Assembly: GCF_000421145.1 (NCBI RefSeq)
Contig: NZ_ATWH01000013.1
Span: 1-40,969 of the forward strand
Direction of reading: 5' to 3'
Source of the DNA: Glaciibacter superstes DSM 21135
GTDB lineage: Bacteria > Actinomycetota > Actinomycetes > Actinomycetales > Microbacteriaceae
DNA length: 40,969 nucleotides
In this document: positions 28,144 through 35,524 of the stretch, one piece after another
Position numbering within the stretch: position 1 is the first letter of the stretch
Layout: every line of letters starts with the position of its first letter
The notes under the pieces: model-generated
The model's input: the letters and a program-made list of their open reading frames with translations, nothing else
The model's database searches: none
Told to the model about the DNA's origin: nothing
Position numbers and translations under genes: made by a program

Positions 28144-28155
28144 GGTAACGATAAC
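28144..28155 (-). promoter_or_regulatory. LacI-type operator overlapping the lacI promoter and start region
   Basis: GGTAACGATAAC (plus strand) ends the leader only three bases before the lacI ATG and covers a TATCGT -10-like hexamer on the minus strand. It matches the receptor-gene operator at 11 of 12 positions, which suggests tight autorepression. A run of seven C lies just beyond it, in the 71-base gap to the rhodanese gene. Confidence 0.65.
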
Positions 28156-28211
28156 ACCCCCCCGAACCCCGGAGCGCGTGAGGATGAAAGCCGAATCTGG
28201 GGTTCGAGCTA

Positions 28212-29090
28212 CTAACCGGTGACGACCAGGGGCGCGGACTCGTCGGCTGTCCACTCGTTCAGGGAACCGTCGTAGATCGCCACGTCGGTGTGACCCGCGG
28301 CAGCCAGCGCAAGCGCCCCGGAGGCAGCCGCAATCCCGCCGCCGCAGTACGTCACGATCCGATTCCCGGATGCCGTCGCCGGCGCGATCTGCTCGGCCAG
28401 TGCGTCACCGTGCAGGAAAGCATTGGTCTCGCGATCTACCAGGCGTCCGGCCGGAACGTTCACGCTGCCGGGAATGTGACCCCTGCGGGAACGAGCGCCC
28501 GCTTCTCCGGAGAACTCGGCGCGGGGGAGTGAACAGACCAGCACCGCATCCGTTTCTCCCGACACGACGCTCTCGACGAACTGCTTGTCGACCCACAGCT
28601 CCGGCCGTTCCGTCGCGCTGAATGCCTCCACGACACGTGGTTCGACGTGGCCGGTGTCGGTCGGGCGATCCTCTGCCTTCCACTTGGCCAGTCCGCCGTC
28701 AAGCACAGCGACGCCGTCGTAGCCGAATGACCGGAACAACCACCAGATGCGGGCGGCCCACTGACCGACAGACCCGTCGTAGACGACAACGGTTGTGGTA
28801 TTGCCAATGCCGACGGATGTCGCAGCGAGTTCGAACAACTCGGTGCTCGGCCTCGCGAAGCCGAAGCTTCCTGACGGGTCGGAGAACACCTCGAGGATGT
28901 CGGCGAAGACGGCCCCGGGAACGTGGCCGCCGATGAGGTATTCGTCGTGACCGCTCAGCCAGCGCGAACCGGCGCCCTGCGCCTTCACGGGCAGTACCGT
29001 GGCATCGAGAACGACGAGGTCGTCTGTGCCGAGGTGATCGGCGAGCCACTGGGTCGAGACGAGGGGCGAGGTCAGCACGGTAGCGGTCAT
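28212..29090 (-). CDS. Rhodanese-type sulfurtransferase (thiosulfate/3-mercaptopyruvate class)
   Basis: 292 residues made of two rhodanese domains. The first, inactive one includes LVVLDATVLPVK, GHVPGAVFADILEVFSD and YDGSVGQWAARIWWLFRSFGYDGVAVLDGGLAKW. The second carries the catalytic loop IVTYCGGGIAAASG with the active Cys at 249. CGGG rather than the CRKGV of classical thiosulfate sulfurtransferase points toward the mercaptopyruvate type (SseA-like), but substrate cannot be settled by eye. Cytoplasmic sulfur transfer. It lies upstream of lacI on the same strand, separated by 71 bases, and is probably a separate unit. Confidence 0.88.
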   Translation of the reverse strand: MTATVLTSPLVSTQWLADHLGTDDLVVLDATVLPVKAQGAGSRWLSGHDEYLIGGHVPGAVFADILEVFSDPSGSFGFARPSTELFELAATSVGIGNTTTVVVYDGSVGQWAARIWWLFRSFGYDGVAVLDGGLAKWKAEDRPTDTGHVEPRVVEAFSATERPELWVDKQFVESVVSGETDAVLVCSLPRAEFSGEAGARSRRGHIPGSVNVPAGRLVDRETNAFLHGDALAEQIAPATASGNRIVTYCGGGIAAASGALALAAAGHTDVAIYDGSLNEWTADESAPLVVTG

Positions 29091-29152
29091 GTCGCCACGC
29101 TAGCCGGGGCATCCGTCGCCCGCACGCCCGGGCGCAACAGGGAGTAACGCAC

Positions 29153-29674
29153 TCAGAGCTTGGTGTTCCAGTCGAGATTGATGACCTGGTTGATGTAGAT
29201 GTCTTCGCCGAGCCCTGGCACCGACGGGTTCATGTGCAGAAACTGCTGCACCGGCACGTCGAATCGCTGCGCGATATCAAAGAATGTGTCTCCGGACACA
29301 ACGGTGTACGTCAGCAGATTACCGTCGCCGTCTGCGGTCGCGGCTCCCTCTGCACCCGGACCGGCACCGAGATCGACGGCCGGACCCGGCTCGACCACAG
29401 GAGCCGGGGCATTCGGTACGACCTCACCGACCGGGGGATTGGGAACCAGCGGTGGTTCTTCGACCGGTGGCGCAGGTGGCGGGGGCGTCGGTGTCGGCGT
29501 CGGGGTGGGTGTCTTCGTGGGTGTGGGAGCGACGGTGACCGTTTCGGTCACCACCGGCGTTGGTGCACCGGCGCATCCCGCAAGACCGAAGACGAGAACG
29601 GATGCCGCAGCGAGGACGAGTCCCCGGCGGAGCGAACGGTGTGGGCGCAAAATGACGTGTAAAGCGATGATCAT
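29153..29674 (-). CDS. LysM-domain lipoprotein
   Basis: 173 residues. A signal sequence with arginines (RPHRSLRRGLVLAAASVLVFGLAGC) ends in a lipobox with Cys 34. A Pro/Thr/Val linker follows (VTETVTVAPTPTKTPTPTPT, then a run of prolines and VEEPPLVPNPP), long enough to span cell-wall material. The C-terminal LysM domain (YTVVSGDTFFDIAQRFDVPVQQFLHMNPSVPGLGEDIYINQVINL) binds peptidoglycan sugars. It is therefore a wall-binding membrane-anchored lipoprotein. The ATG at 29674 is preferred; a GTG at 29710 would add 12 polar residues and lacks a ribosome site. The repetitive linker is coded by CGGTGTC/GGGTGT-like slippage-prone DNA. Confidence 0.85.
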   Translation of the reverse strand: MIIALHVILRPHRSLRRGLVLAAASVLVFGLAGCAGAPTPVVTETVTVAPTPTKTPTPTPTPTPPPPAPPVEEPPLVPNPPVGEVVPNAPAPVVEPGPAVDLGAGPGAEGAATADGDGNLLTYTVVSGDTFFDIAQRFDVPVQQFLHMNPSVPGLGEDIYINQVINLDWNTKL

Positions 29675-29745
29675 CCCCCGGGAGGTCTTCGGCGGCTCGT
29701 TGTGCGGCACCGGTCACGCCAGCATATTGGGCTGGGCGTAGAAAA

Positions 29746-31119
29746 TCAGCACTCCACGACGTTCACGGCGAGACCGCCCTCGCTGGTCTCCTTGTACTTC
29801 GTCATCATGTCGAGTCCGGTCTGGCGCATCGTCTCGATGACGGTGTCGAGTGACACCAGGTGCGTGCCGTCGCCGTGCAACGCCAGTCGGGCGGCAGAAA
29901 CGGCGGTCGACGACGCGATCGCGTTCCGCTCGATGCAGGGGACCTGAACCAGGCCGCCGACCGGGTCACACGTCAAGCCGAGGTGATGCTCCATGGCGAT
30001 CTCGGCGGCGTTCTCCACCTGGCGCGGTGTGCCGCCGAGAACGGCGCACAGGGCACCGGATGCCATCGCACAGGCAGAACCCACCTCCGCCTGACAGCCG
30101 CCCTCCGCACCCGAGATCGAAGCGTTCGCCTTGACCAGGGAACCGATTGCAACAGCAGTCAACAGGTAACGACGGATGCCGGCGGCGTCGGCCCCCGGAA
30201 CAAAACGCAGATAGTAGTGGCCGACAGCAGGGATGATCCCCGCGGCGCCGTTCGTGGGTGCGGTGACGACGCGCCCGCCCGAGGCGTTCTCCTCGTTGAC
30301 GGCGAGGGCGAAGGCGTGCAGCCACTCTGTCGACGTGTCGCGTTCCCGCTGCGGCTGTCGCTCGTACTCCTCGAGCTGGTGGCGGATGGCTGCGGCTCGC
30401 CGCGTGACTCCGAGGCCGCCAGGCAGGATGCCGTCGGCATTCAGTCCGGCCTCGACGCAGACGTGCATGGCGTTCCAGATGGCGTCGAGTCCGGCGTCGA
30501 GTCCGACCTGGCCGTGGATCGCCTCTTCATTGGCCCTGGCCACGTCATCGATGCCGATGCCCTGCTCGTCGCACAGGGCAAGCAGTTCGACGCTCGAGGA
30601 ATAGGCGAGCGGCTGCGGTACGGCAGACACTGGCCTGACGGGGTCGCCGTCGCGGCGAATGAATCCCCCACCGATCGAATAGTAGGTCTCCTCAGAAAGC
30701 GGCAGGGCATCCGTCGACCACGCGGTCAGCGTCAGCGCATTCGGGTGGCCGGGCAGTCTCGTTCGAGGTTCGAAGCCCACGTCATCTTTGCCCACCGGGA
30801 TGGGATGAGTGCCGGCAAGGTTCAGCGTGTCGCCCTCTTCGAGATGCGACCATGCCGAGCGCACATCCTGGGGGTTGCAGGTCTCCGGTCGCAATCCGGC
30901 CAGTCCGGCAAGCACGGCATCAGGCGTTCCGTGGCCGAGGCCGGTGGCGCCGAGTGAACCGTAGAGGGTGCAGGTGATCCGGCGAACGTCGGCCAGCCTG
31001 CCCCCCGCCACGAGGCGGTCGGCGAAGTCACGTGCGGCCCGCATTGGACCGACCGTGTGGGAGCTGGATGGCCCGATCCCGATGGAGAACAGGTCGAGGG
31101 CTGAGACGTACGCAGTCAC
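29746..31119 (-). CDS. sdaA: L-serine ammonia-lyase (single-chain, iron-sulfur type)
   Basis: 457 residues; converts L-serine to pyruvate and ammonia in the cytoplasm with a [4Fe-4S] cluster. The beta part starts SALDLFSIGIGPSSSHTVGPMRAARDF, a highly conserved block. The alpha part has the substrate and cluster residues: GCQAEVGSACAMASGALCAVLGG, EHHLGLTCDPVGGLVQVPCIERNA. Length and order agree with the single-polypeptide SdaA/SdaB form. ATG start at 31119. It is transcribed away from the WYL/ABC remnant side and lies 71 bases from the LysM gene start. No regulator is evident. Confidence 0.94.
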   Translation of the reverse strand: MTAYVSALDLFSIGIGPSSSHTVGPMRAARDFADRLVAGGRLADVRRITCTLYGSLGATGLGHGTPDAVLAGLAGLRPETCNPQDVRSAWSHLEEGDTLNLAGTHPIPVGKDDVGFEPRTRLPGHPNALTLTAWSTDALPLSEETYYSIGGGFIRRDGDPVRPVSAVPQPLAYSSSVELLALCDEQGIGIDDVARANEEAIHGQVGLDAGLDAIWNAMHVCVEAGLNADGILPGGLGVTRRAAAIRHQLEEYERQPQRERDTSTEWLHAFALAVNEENASGGRVVTAPTNGAAGIIPAVGHYYLRFVPGADAAGIRRYLLTAVAIGSLVKANASISGAEGGCQAEVGSACAMASGALCAVLGGTPRQVENAAEIAMEHHLGLTCDPVGGLVQVPCIERNAIASSTAVSAARLALHGDGTHLVSLDTVIETMRQTGLDMMTKYKETSEGGLAVNVVEC

Positions 31120-31188
31120 CCCTCAATCGTACGTGCGGGCGCGCGCAGGTTTCTTGTGACGACGGGGGACAAGCAGTGTCAGAACGGT

Positions 31189-31216
31189 GTAAGCCGCAGG
31201 TAAGCGGCGTGTAAGC
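31189..31216 (+). promoter_or_regulatory. Three GTAAGC direct repeats spaced 11 bp
   Basis: GTAAGC begins at 31189, 31200 and 31211, exactly 11 bases (one helical turn) apart. This is the spacing expected for head-to-tail binding of OmpR/PhoB-type response regulators. It lies 22 bases before the start of the truncated ABC ATPase gene and in the divergent gap from sdaA. Confidence 0.55.
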
Positions 31217-31237
31217 GCACGGTTGAACGATTGAGCC

Positions 31238-31345
31238 ATGACAACAATCATGAATTCAGACTGGGCCGTCGAAGCCCACGGCCTCGTCAAGACATTTGGC
31301 GACAACCGCGCGGTCGACGGCATCGACCTCTCCGTGCGCACCGGC
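31238..31345 (+). pseudogene. First 36 codons of an ABC transporter ATPase (truncated remnant)
   Basis: The reading frame starts MTTIMNSDWAVEAHGLVKTFGDNRAVDGIDLSVRTG, the unmistakable opening of a DrrA-type ABC ATPase. At the point where EVxGxLGPNGAGKTT should follow, the sequence changes to VHNCWDFHYSKRKV, which has no family match and no Walker A. The rest of the gene is absent from the window, so this is a 3' deletion, not a frameshift. The stretch 31346-31484 holds no recognisable gene and ends at the WYL gene stop. Confidence 0.75.
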
Positions 31346-31484
31346 GTACACAACTGCTGGGATTTTCACTATTCGAAGCGAAAAGTGCCTGGTCCACGCC
31401 GTCTCCCTGGCTGGACGAAAATTACAGCTGTTATGAACACGATGGTGACGTTCTCGCCAGGTGGAGCGCTCGGTTCGCCCGGAA

Positions 31485-32453
31485 TCAGGCGGACGCCGTG
31501 AAGCGGGTGGCCTGGCGGCGCAGGTACTCCAGCACCTCGGCTGACCCATCGACCGAATAGTCGACGTCGTCGGGGATCCAAAGCAGGGCGATCGCGAGGT
31601 TTGTCAGGCGATCGCTGGTGAGCGGCCAGATCGAGCGTTGAGTGGTGCCCGTAGCGGGCGCGGCATAGGCGTCGCGCGCCCACCAGCCCAACGCCTGCTG
31701 CAGGTCGGCGATCGGCAGGTCTATGGTCACCGTTGCGGTGTACGTCGTCTCTCGCCAGCTGACCGATTTCGCCACCAACGCTGCGGCGCCGGCGGCATCA
31801 AGATCGCGGCTCGGAAACAGCACCCTGGTCTGCGCCAGCCCGCTGATGCGGTCGAGGCGGAACGTGCGCCAGTCGTCTCGATCCCGGTCCCACGCAACGA
31901 GATACCAGCGTCGCCCTTGCGGAACGAGCATGTGCGGTTCGGTGCTTCGCGTGGATTCGGCACCCCTGGCATCCGTGTAGGCGAACCGGATGCGTTCGCT
32001 GTCCCGACAGCTGAGCGCCAACTGCGCGAGCAGCTCAGCATCAACGCCGGGGCCCTGGCCGGGAATGATCGCGGCGTGCGACTGCAGTGCCTCGATACGA
32101 CGGCGGAGCGCGGCAGGAAGCACTTGCTCGATCTTGGCGAGGGCACTCAGCGTGGTGTGTTCAGAGTCACGGATGCCTGCCGCGGCCTGCGACCGCAATC
32201 CCACCGCGATCGCGACTCCCTCGTCGTCGGTGAGAAGCAGCGGCGGTATGCCGGTGCCCGCTTCGAGCCGATACCCGCCGACGGCGCCCCGTGTCGCTTC
32301 GACCCCGTAGCCGAGTTCCCTGAGCCTCTCGATGTCGCGCCGGAGCGTGCGTTCGCTGACATCAAGGCGACCGGCGAGCTCGCGACAGGGCCAGTGCCGA
32401 TGCGTCTGCAGCAGTGACAGCAGATCGAGGGTGCGGGAGGTGGTGTCGGACAT
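31485..32453 (-). CDS. WYL-domain (YafY/DeoR-type) transcriptional regulator
   Basis: 322 residues. N-terminal helix-turn-helix: SRTLDLLSLLQTHRHWPCRELAGRLDVSERTLRRDIERLRELGYGVEATRGAVGGYRL. The WYL domain is recognisable from IRFAYTDARGAESTRSTEPHMLVPQGRRWYLVAWDRDRDDWRTFRLDRISGL, and a C-terminal WCX-type extension follows. Such regulators sense small ligands, often nucleotides. The ATG at 32453 is favoured because the helix-turn-helix starts right after it. A GCGGACA/TGTCCGC inverted repeat lies 22 bases upstream and is a good candidate for self-regulation. It is divergent from the sugar-acid operon; regulation of that operon is possible but unproven. Confidence 0.87.
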   Translation of the reverse strand: MSDTTSRTLDLLSLLQTHRHWPCRELAGRLDVSERTLRRDIERLRELGYGVEATRGAVGGYRLEAGTGIPPLLLTDDEGVAIAVGLRSQAAAGIRDSEHTTLSALAKIEQVLPAALRRRIEALQSHAAIIPGQGPGVDAELLAQLALSCRDSERIRFAYTDARGAESTRSTEPHMLVPQGRRWYLVAWDRDRDDWRTFRLDRISGLAQTRVLFPSRDLDAAGAAALVAKSVSWRETTYTATVTIDLPIADLQQALGWWARDAYAAPATGTTQRSIWPLTSDRLTNLAIALLWIPDDVDYSVDGSAEVLEYLRRQATRFTASA

Positions 32454-32474
32454 AGGGCCATTATTCCGGCCATT

Positions 32475-32493
32475 GCGGACAGATATTGTCCGC
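32475..32493. promoter_or_regulatory. Inverted repeat GCGGACA-N5-TGTCCGC, probable WYL-regulator operator
   Basis: Perfect 7-bp arms (32475-32481 and 32487-32493) flank GATAT. The site lies 22 bases before the WYL gene ATG and about 115 before the TIM-barrel gene, in their shared 153-base divergent gap. Confidence 0.5.
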
Positions 32494-32519
32494 TTACTGA
32501 CGAACTTTTCGAGAGGGAC

Positions 32520-32547
32520 TGGACACAAATGCTATTTCCTATAGGAT
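32520..32547 (+). promoter_or_regulatory. Promoter/operator of the plus-strand operon with TCCTATAGGA palindrome
   Basis: The palindrome TCCTATAGGA (32537-32546) shares 11 bases (TCCTATAGGAT) with the site before the convergent kinase operon. It contains a -10-like TAGGAT (32542-32547), 16 bases after TGGACA (32520-32525), a fair -35. A repressor bound here would block RNA polymerase. FCD-type GntR proteins often bind even-length palindromes centred on TATA, so the GntR gene at 36975 is the likely owner. Confidence 0.6.
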
Positions 32548-32606
32548 CTTTCCAGGGTGTCATTCAGCAGCGGCACCCCTCATCTCACCAGTGCAATGGA
32601 GCAGCC

Positions 32607-33545
32607 ATGCCGACTGAACAGAAGTCCTATACGGCCGAAACCTGGCCGATCGCCACCTGCCTACACGGGTTCTCCCCGGTCGATCGAACCGGCGTCGCGA
32701 TGCACGACGCTCCGGCGGAGGTGTGGGACGACATGTTCGCCCAGGTCGCCGACGCCGGCTTCACCCTCGCGGAACTGGCCGACAGCCACGTTCGGCCGGC
32801 CGACCTCGAGGCGTCCAGGCGCGATGAATTCCTCTCCATCGCGAAGGCGCACGGCGTGGGGGTTCCCTCCGTGCACCTCCAGCGCCAGAGCGTGATCATG
32901 CCGGGCCACGAGGAGAAGAACCTCGCATACGCCCACCGCACGATCGACGCGGCCGCTGAATGGGGCATGGAGGTCTTCTCCACCGGCCTGCACCAGCCGT
33001 TCAGCGACGCGCAGAAGCAGGCGTTGTGGTTCTGGACTGCCCAGGGCCCCACAGACCCGGACGACCCGGACGTCTGGGATGCCGCAGTCAAGCGAATCCG
33101 TGAACTTGGCGAACACGCCGCCTCCGTCGGGCTGCCGCTGGCGCTCGAACTCTATGAAGACACCTACCTCGGCACCGCAGACAGTGCGGTGCGGTTCGTC
33201 GAAGCCGTCGGACTCGACAACGTCGGCCTCAACCCCGACGTGGCCAACCTCATCCGTCTGCACCGACCCGTCGAAGACTGGCGCGAGCTGTTCGCGACGA
33301 CCCTGCCGTACGCCAACTACATGCACGTGAAGAACTACACGCGGGACGAAGCGGGCGACGGAAGCTGGGCGACGTCGGTTCCGTCCAGCATGGAGTCTGG
33401 GCTGATCAACTACCGCCAGGTGTTCCGCGATGCCGTCGAACTCGGCTTCAACGGCATCATACTGGCCGAGCACTACGGCGGCGACAGCCTCGGCATGTGC
33501 GCCACCAACCAGAAGTACATCCGCACGCTGCTTCCCAAGGCTTAG
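32607..33545 (+). CDS. Sugar isomerase/epimerase-like TIM-barrel enzyme (xylose-isomerase-like, AP_endonuc_2 superfamily)
   Basis: 312 residues, cytoplasmic. It reads as a metal-dependent TIM barrel: APAEVWDDMFAQVADAGFTLAEL, then IDAAAEWGMEVFSTG, and metal ligands suggested by LALELYEDTYLG (Glu), VGLNPDVANL (Asp/Asn), YANYMHVKNYTR (His) and GIILAEHYGGDS (Glu). Family members isomerise or epimerise keto-sugars and hydroxypyruvate, and a few decarboxylate 3-oxo sugar acids. ATG at 32607 follows GGAG; first gene of its operon. Given the partner dehydrogenase nine bases downstream, decarboxylation of a 3-oxo acid is a reasonable but unproven role. Confidence 0.82.
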   Translation: MPTEQKSYTAETWPIATCLHGFSPVDRTGVAMHDAPAEVWDDMFAQVADAGFTLAELADSHVRPADLEASRRDEFLSIAKAHGVGVPSVHLQRQSVIMPGHEEKNLAYAHRTIDAAAEWGMEVFSTGLHQPFSDAQKQALWFWTAQGPTDPDDPDVWDAAVKRIRELGEHAASVGLPLALELYEDTYLGTADSAVRFVEAVGLDNVGLNPDVANLIRLHRPVEDWRELFATTLPYANYMHVKNYTRDEAGDGSWATSVPSSMESGLINYRQVFRDAVELGFNGIILAEHYGGDSLGMCATNQKYIRTLLPKA

Positions 33546-33554
33546 GAGATCATC

Positions 33555-34517
33555 ATGACAACTCGTACGATCGCCATCGTCGGCTCTGGATACATGGGTG
33601 GCGGCATCGCGCAGGTGCTCGCCCTCTCGGGCGCCACCGTGCGCATCGCCGACATATCAGAAGAGATCGCCCGGTCGAACTATGACCGCCTCATCGAGGA
33701 GGCCCGGCAGTTCGTGGCGGACGACCTCTTCCCCGCCGATGCTGTCGAGCGCATCACGGCCAACCTGTCGGTGGCCGCATCGATCGAGGAGGCCGTCGCT
33801 GATGCGGACTTCATCGAGGAGGCCGTTCCAGAGAAGATCGAGATCAAGCACGAAACGCTTCGCCGTATCAGTGCAGCGGCTCGCCCAGACGCCATCATCG
33901 GGTCGAACACGTCGACGATTCTCATCGGCACGCTCGCCGAGGCGGTCACCGGCCCGGAGCGTTTCCTCGGCGTTCACTTCTCTAACCCCGCCCCGTTCAT
34001 TCCCGGAGTCGAACTCATCCCGAACGCGAGTACGACGGAGGCCGCAATAGCCGTCGTCGAGGAGATCGTCGCCGAGACCGGGAAGGAAACTGCCCGTGTC
34101 AAGGATTCGACCGGGTTCGTGCTCAACCGGCTGCAGTACGCACTGTTCCACGAGGCGACGCAGCTCGTCGAGGAGGGCGTCGCCACACCGGAAGACATCG
34201 ACACCATCGTTCGCACCACGTTCGGGTTCCGCCTCCCGGTCTTCGGACCGTTCGCGATTGCCGACATGGCCGGGCTCGACGTGTATTCGTTCTGCTACGC
34301 ATCACTTCAGACCCGCTGGCCCGAACGCTTCGCCACACCGGATTCACTCAAGGAACTCGTCGACGCGGGCAAATTCGGCACCAAGTCCGGTGCCGGCTAC
34401 CTCGACGTTCCCGCCGAACGAACCGCCGAGCTCATCGCCTACCGCAACAAGGCGTACGTGGCCATCAAGAAGCTGATGGACGAGCTCGGGCCCGCTCCCA
34501 TCCACTCCTCCAAATGA
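33555..34517 (+). CDS. 3-hydroxyacyl-CoA dehydrogenase-family NAD-dependent sugar-acid dehydrogenase
   Basis: 320 residues. The Rossmann motif opens the protein (IAIVGSGYMGGGIAQVLALSGATVRIADIS), followed by ADFIEEAVPEKIEIKHETLRRIS and SNTSTI. The catalytic His is in FLGVHFSNPAPFIPGVELI, and DSTGFVLNRLQYALFHEATQLVEEGVATPEDID is the C-terminal dimer domain. With no other fatty-acid gene nearby, it more likely resembles L-gulonate 3-dehydrogenase-type enzymes that oxidise C3 of sugar acids. It begins nine bases after the TIM-barrel gene with a GGAG ribosome site. Cytoplasmic. Substrate is inferred only. Confidence 0.85.
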   Translation: MTTRTIAIVGSGYMGGGIAQVLALSGATVRIADISEEIARSNYDRLIEEARQFVADDLFPADAVERITANLSVAASIEEAVADADFIEEAVPEKIEIKHETLRRISAAARPDAIIGSNTSTILIGTLAEAVTGPERFLGVHFSNPAPFIPGVELIPNASTTEAAIAVVEEIVAETGKETARVKDSTGFVLNRLQYALFHEATQLVEEGVATPEDIDTIVRTTFGFRLPVFGPFAIADMAGLDVYSFCYASLQTRWPERFATPDSLKELVDAGKFGTKSGAGYLDVPAERTAELIAYRNKAYVAIKKLMDELGPAPIHSSK

Positions 34518-34553
34518 ATCGAATCCAAGTGAATCGAAGGGAATCGAATTGAA

Positions 34554-35321
34554 ATGACTGAATTTCCACAATCCCGCGCCGTCATCCTGACGGGCGCTGC
34601 CTCACCCAGAGGGATCGGCCGTGCCTCCGCGCACTACCTGGCGGAACGCGGCTGGAACATCGGCATCATCGACCTCGATGCTGAATCGGCCAGAGCGGTT
34701 GCCGCCGAGATCGCCGAGCAGCACGGTGTCATCGCCGCCGGCGCCGGCGCGAACGTCGCCGACGAAGCCCAGGTGCGTGCGGCGTTCGACGAACTTGAAG
34801 CTGCACTCCCGCAGATCGTCGGCCTGGTGAATCTCGCCGGCGTCTCCTCGCCCGTTCCGTACCTCGAGGTCACCGCAGACGAGTGGGATCGCGTGATCGG
34901 AGTCAACCTGAACGGCGTGCACTATGCCACCCGTCGCGCCGTTGAATCGATGGTGAAAAACGGTGTGGGCCGAGTCGTGAATCTCTCCTCCGTCTCCGCC
35001 CAGCGCGGAGGCGGCACCTTCAGCAAGACGGCGTATTCGGCCGCGAAGGCCGGTGTCATCGGCTTCTCCCGCAGCGTCGCACGCGAACTCGGCCACGACG
35101 GAATCACGGTCAACGTGATCTCACCAGGGCCGATCGACACCGACATCATGGGCGGAACCCTCACCGACGAACGGAAGGAAGCCATGGCCGCAGACGGCGT
35201 GCTCTCCCGCATTGGAACACCGCGGGACATCGCCGCAGCAATCGCCTACCTCATCAGCGAGGACGCAGGATTCGTGACGGGCCAGACCCTGAACGTTGAC
35301 GGCGGCCTCTACATGCACTGA
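34554..35321 (+). CDS. Short-chain dehydrogenase/reductase (SDR)
   Basis: 255 residues. Cofactor motif TGAASPRGIGRA at 13-24, NLAGVSS (the NAG strand), Ser and catalytic YSAAK (YxxxK) in NLSSVSAQRGGGTFSKTAYSAAKAGVIGFSRSVARELG, and the end VTGQTLNVDGGLYMH. A classical SDR using NAD(P) to interconvert a polyol or sugar acid and its ketone. The upstream gap has three GAATCGAA repeats (34516, 34531, 34541), and the ATG has only a distant AAGGGA. In the operon it could oxidise the starting alcohol or reduce an intermediate; the sequence does not decide. Confidence 0.88.
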   Translation: MTEFPQSRAVILTGAASPRGIGRASAHYLAERGWNIGIIDLDAESARAVAAEIAEQHGVIAAGAGANVADEAQVRAAFDELEAALPQIVGLVNLAGVSSPVPYLEVTADEWDRVIGVNLNGVHYATRRAVESMVKNGVGRVVNLSSVSAQRGGGTFSKTAYSAAKAGVIGFSRSVARELGHDGITVNVISPGPIDTDIMGGTLTDERKEAMAADGVLSRIGTPRDIAAAIAYLISEDAGFVTGQTLNVDGGLYMH

Positions 35322-35331
35322 GGCCCCGGTC

Positions 35332-35442
35332 ATGTCTGGTATCTCCGGCCCCTGGTCAAAAGGTCGCATCCTCTTCCTTGTCATCGGCGTCATCCTCGTC
35401 GGTGTCGGAGTTTGGATGATCGGCCCCTCACTGTTCACCTGA
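35332..35442 (+). CDS. 36-residue single-helix membrane protein
   Basis: A short frame between the SDR and the MFS importer reads MSGISGPWSKGRILFLVIG and then VILVGVGVWMIGPSLFT. A polar head with Lys and Arg is followed by about 20 hydrophobic residues, a single transmembrane helix likely with the N-terminus inside. It starts 10 bases after the SDR stop; the ribosome site is weak (AGGCCCCGGTC). Small membrane proteins placed before transporters sometimes assist them, so a role with the MFS importer is an inference. Confidence 0.5.
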   Translation: MSGISGPWSKGRILFLVIGVILVGVGVWMIGPSLFT

Positions 35443-35524
35443 TCGAGGCGTCGCCGCAACGGCCGACGGCGCACCGCCAACTTCGTCACCCATAAGCAAC
35501 ACCCTCACTCAAAGGAGAGCGGAT

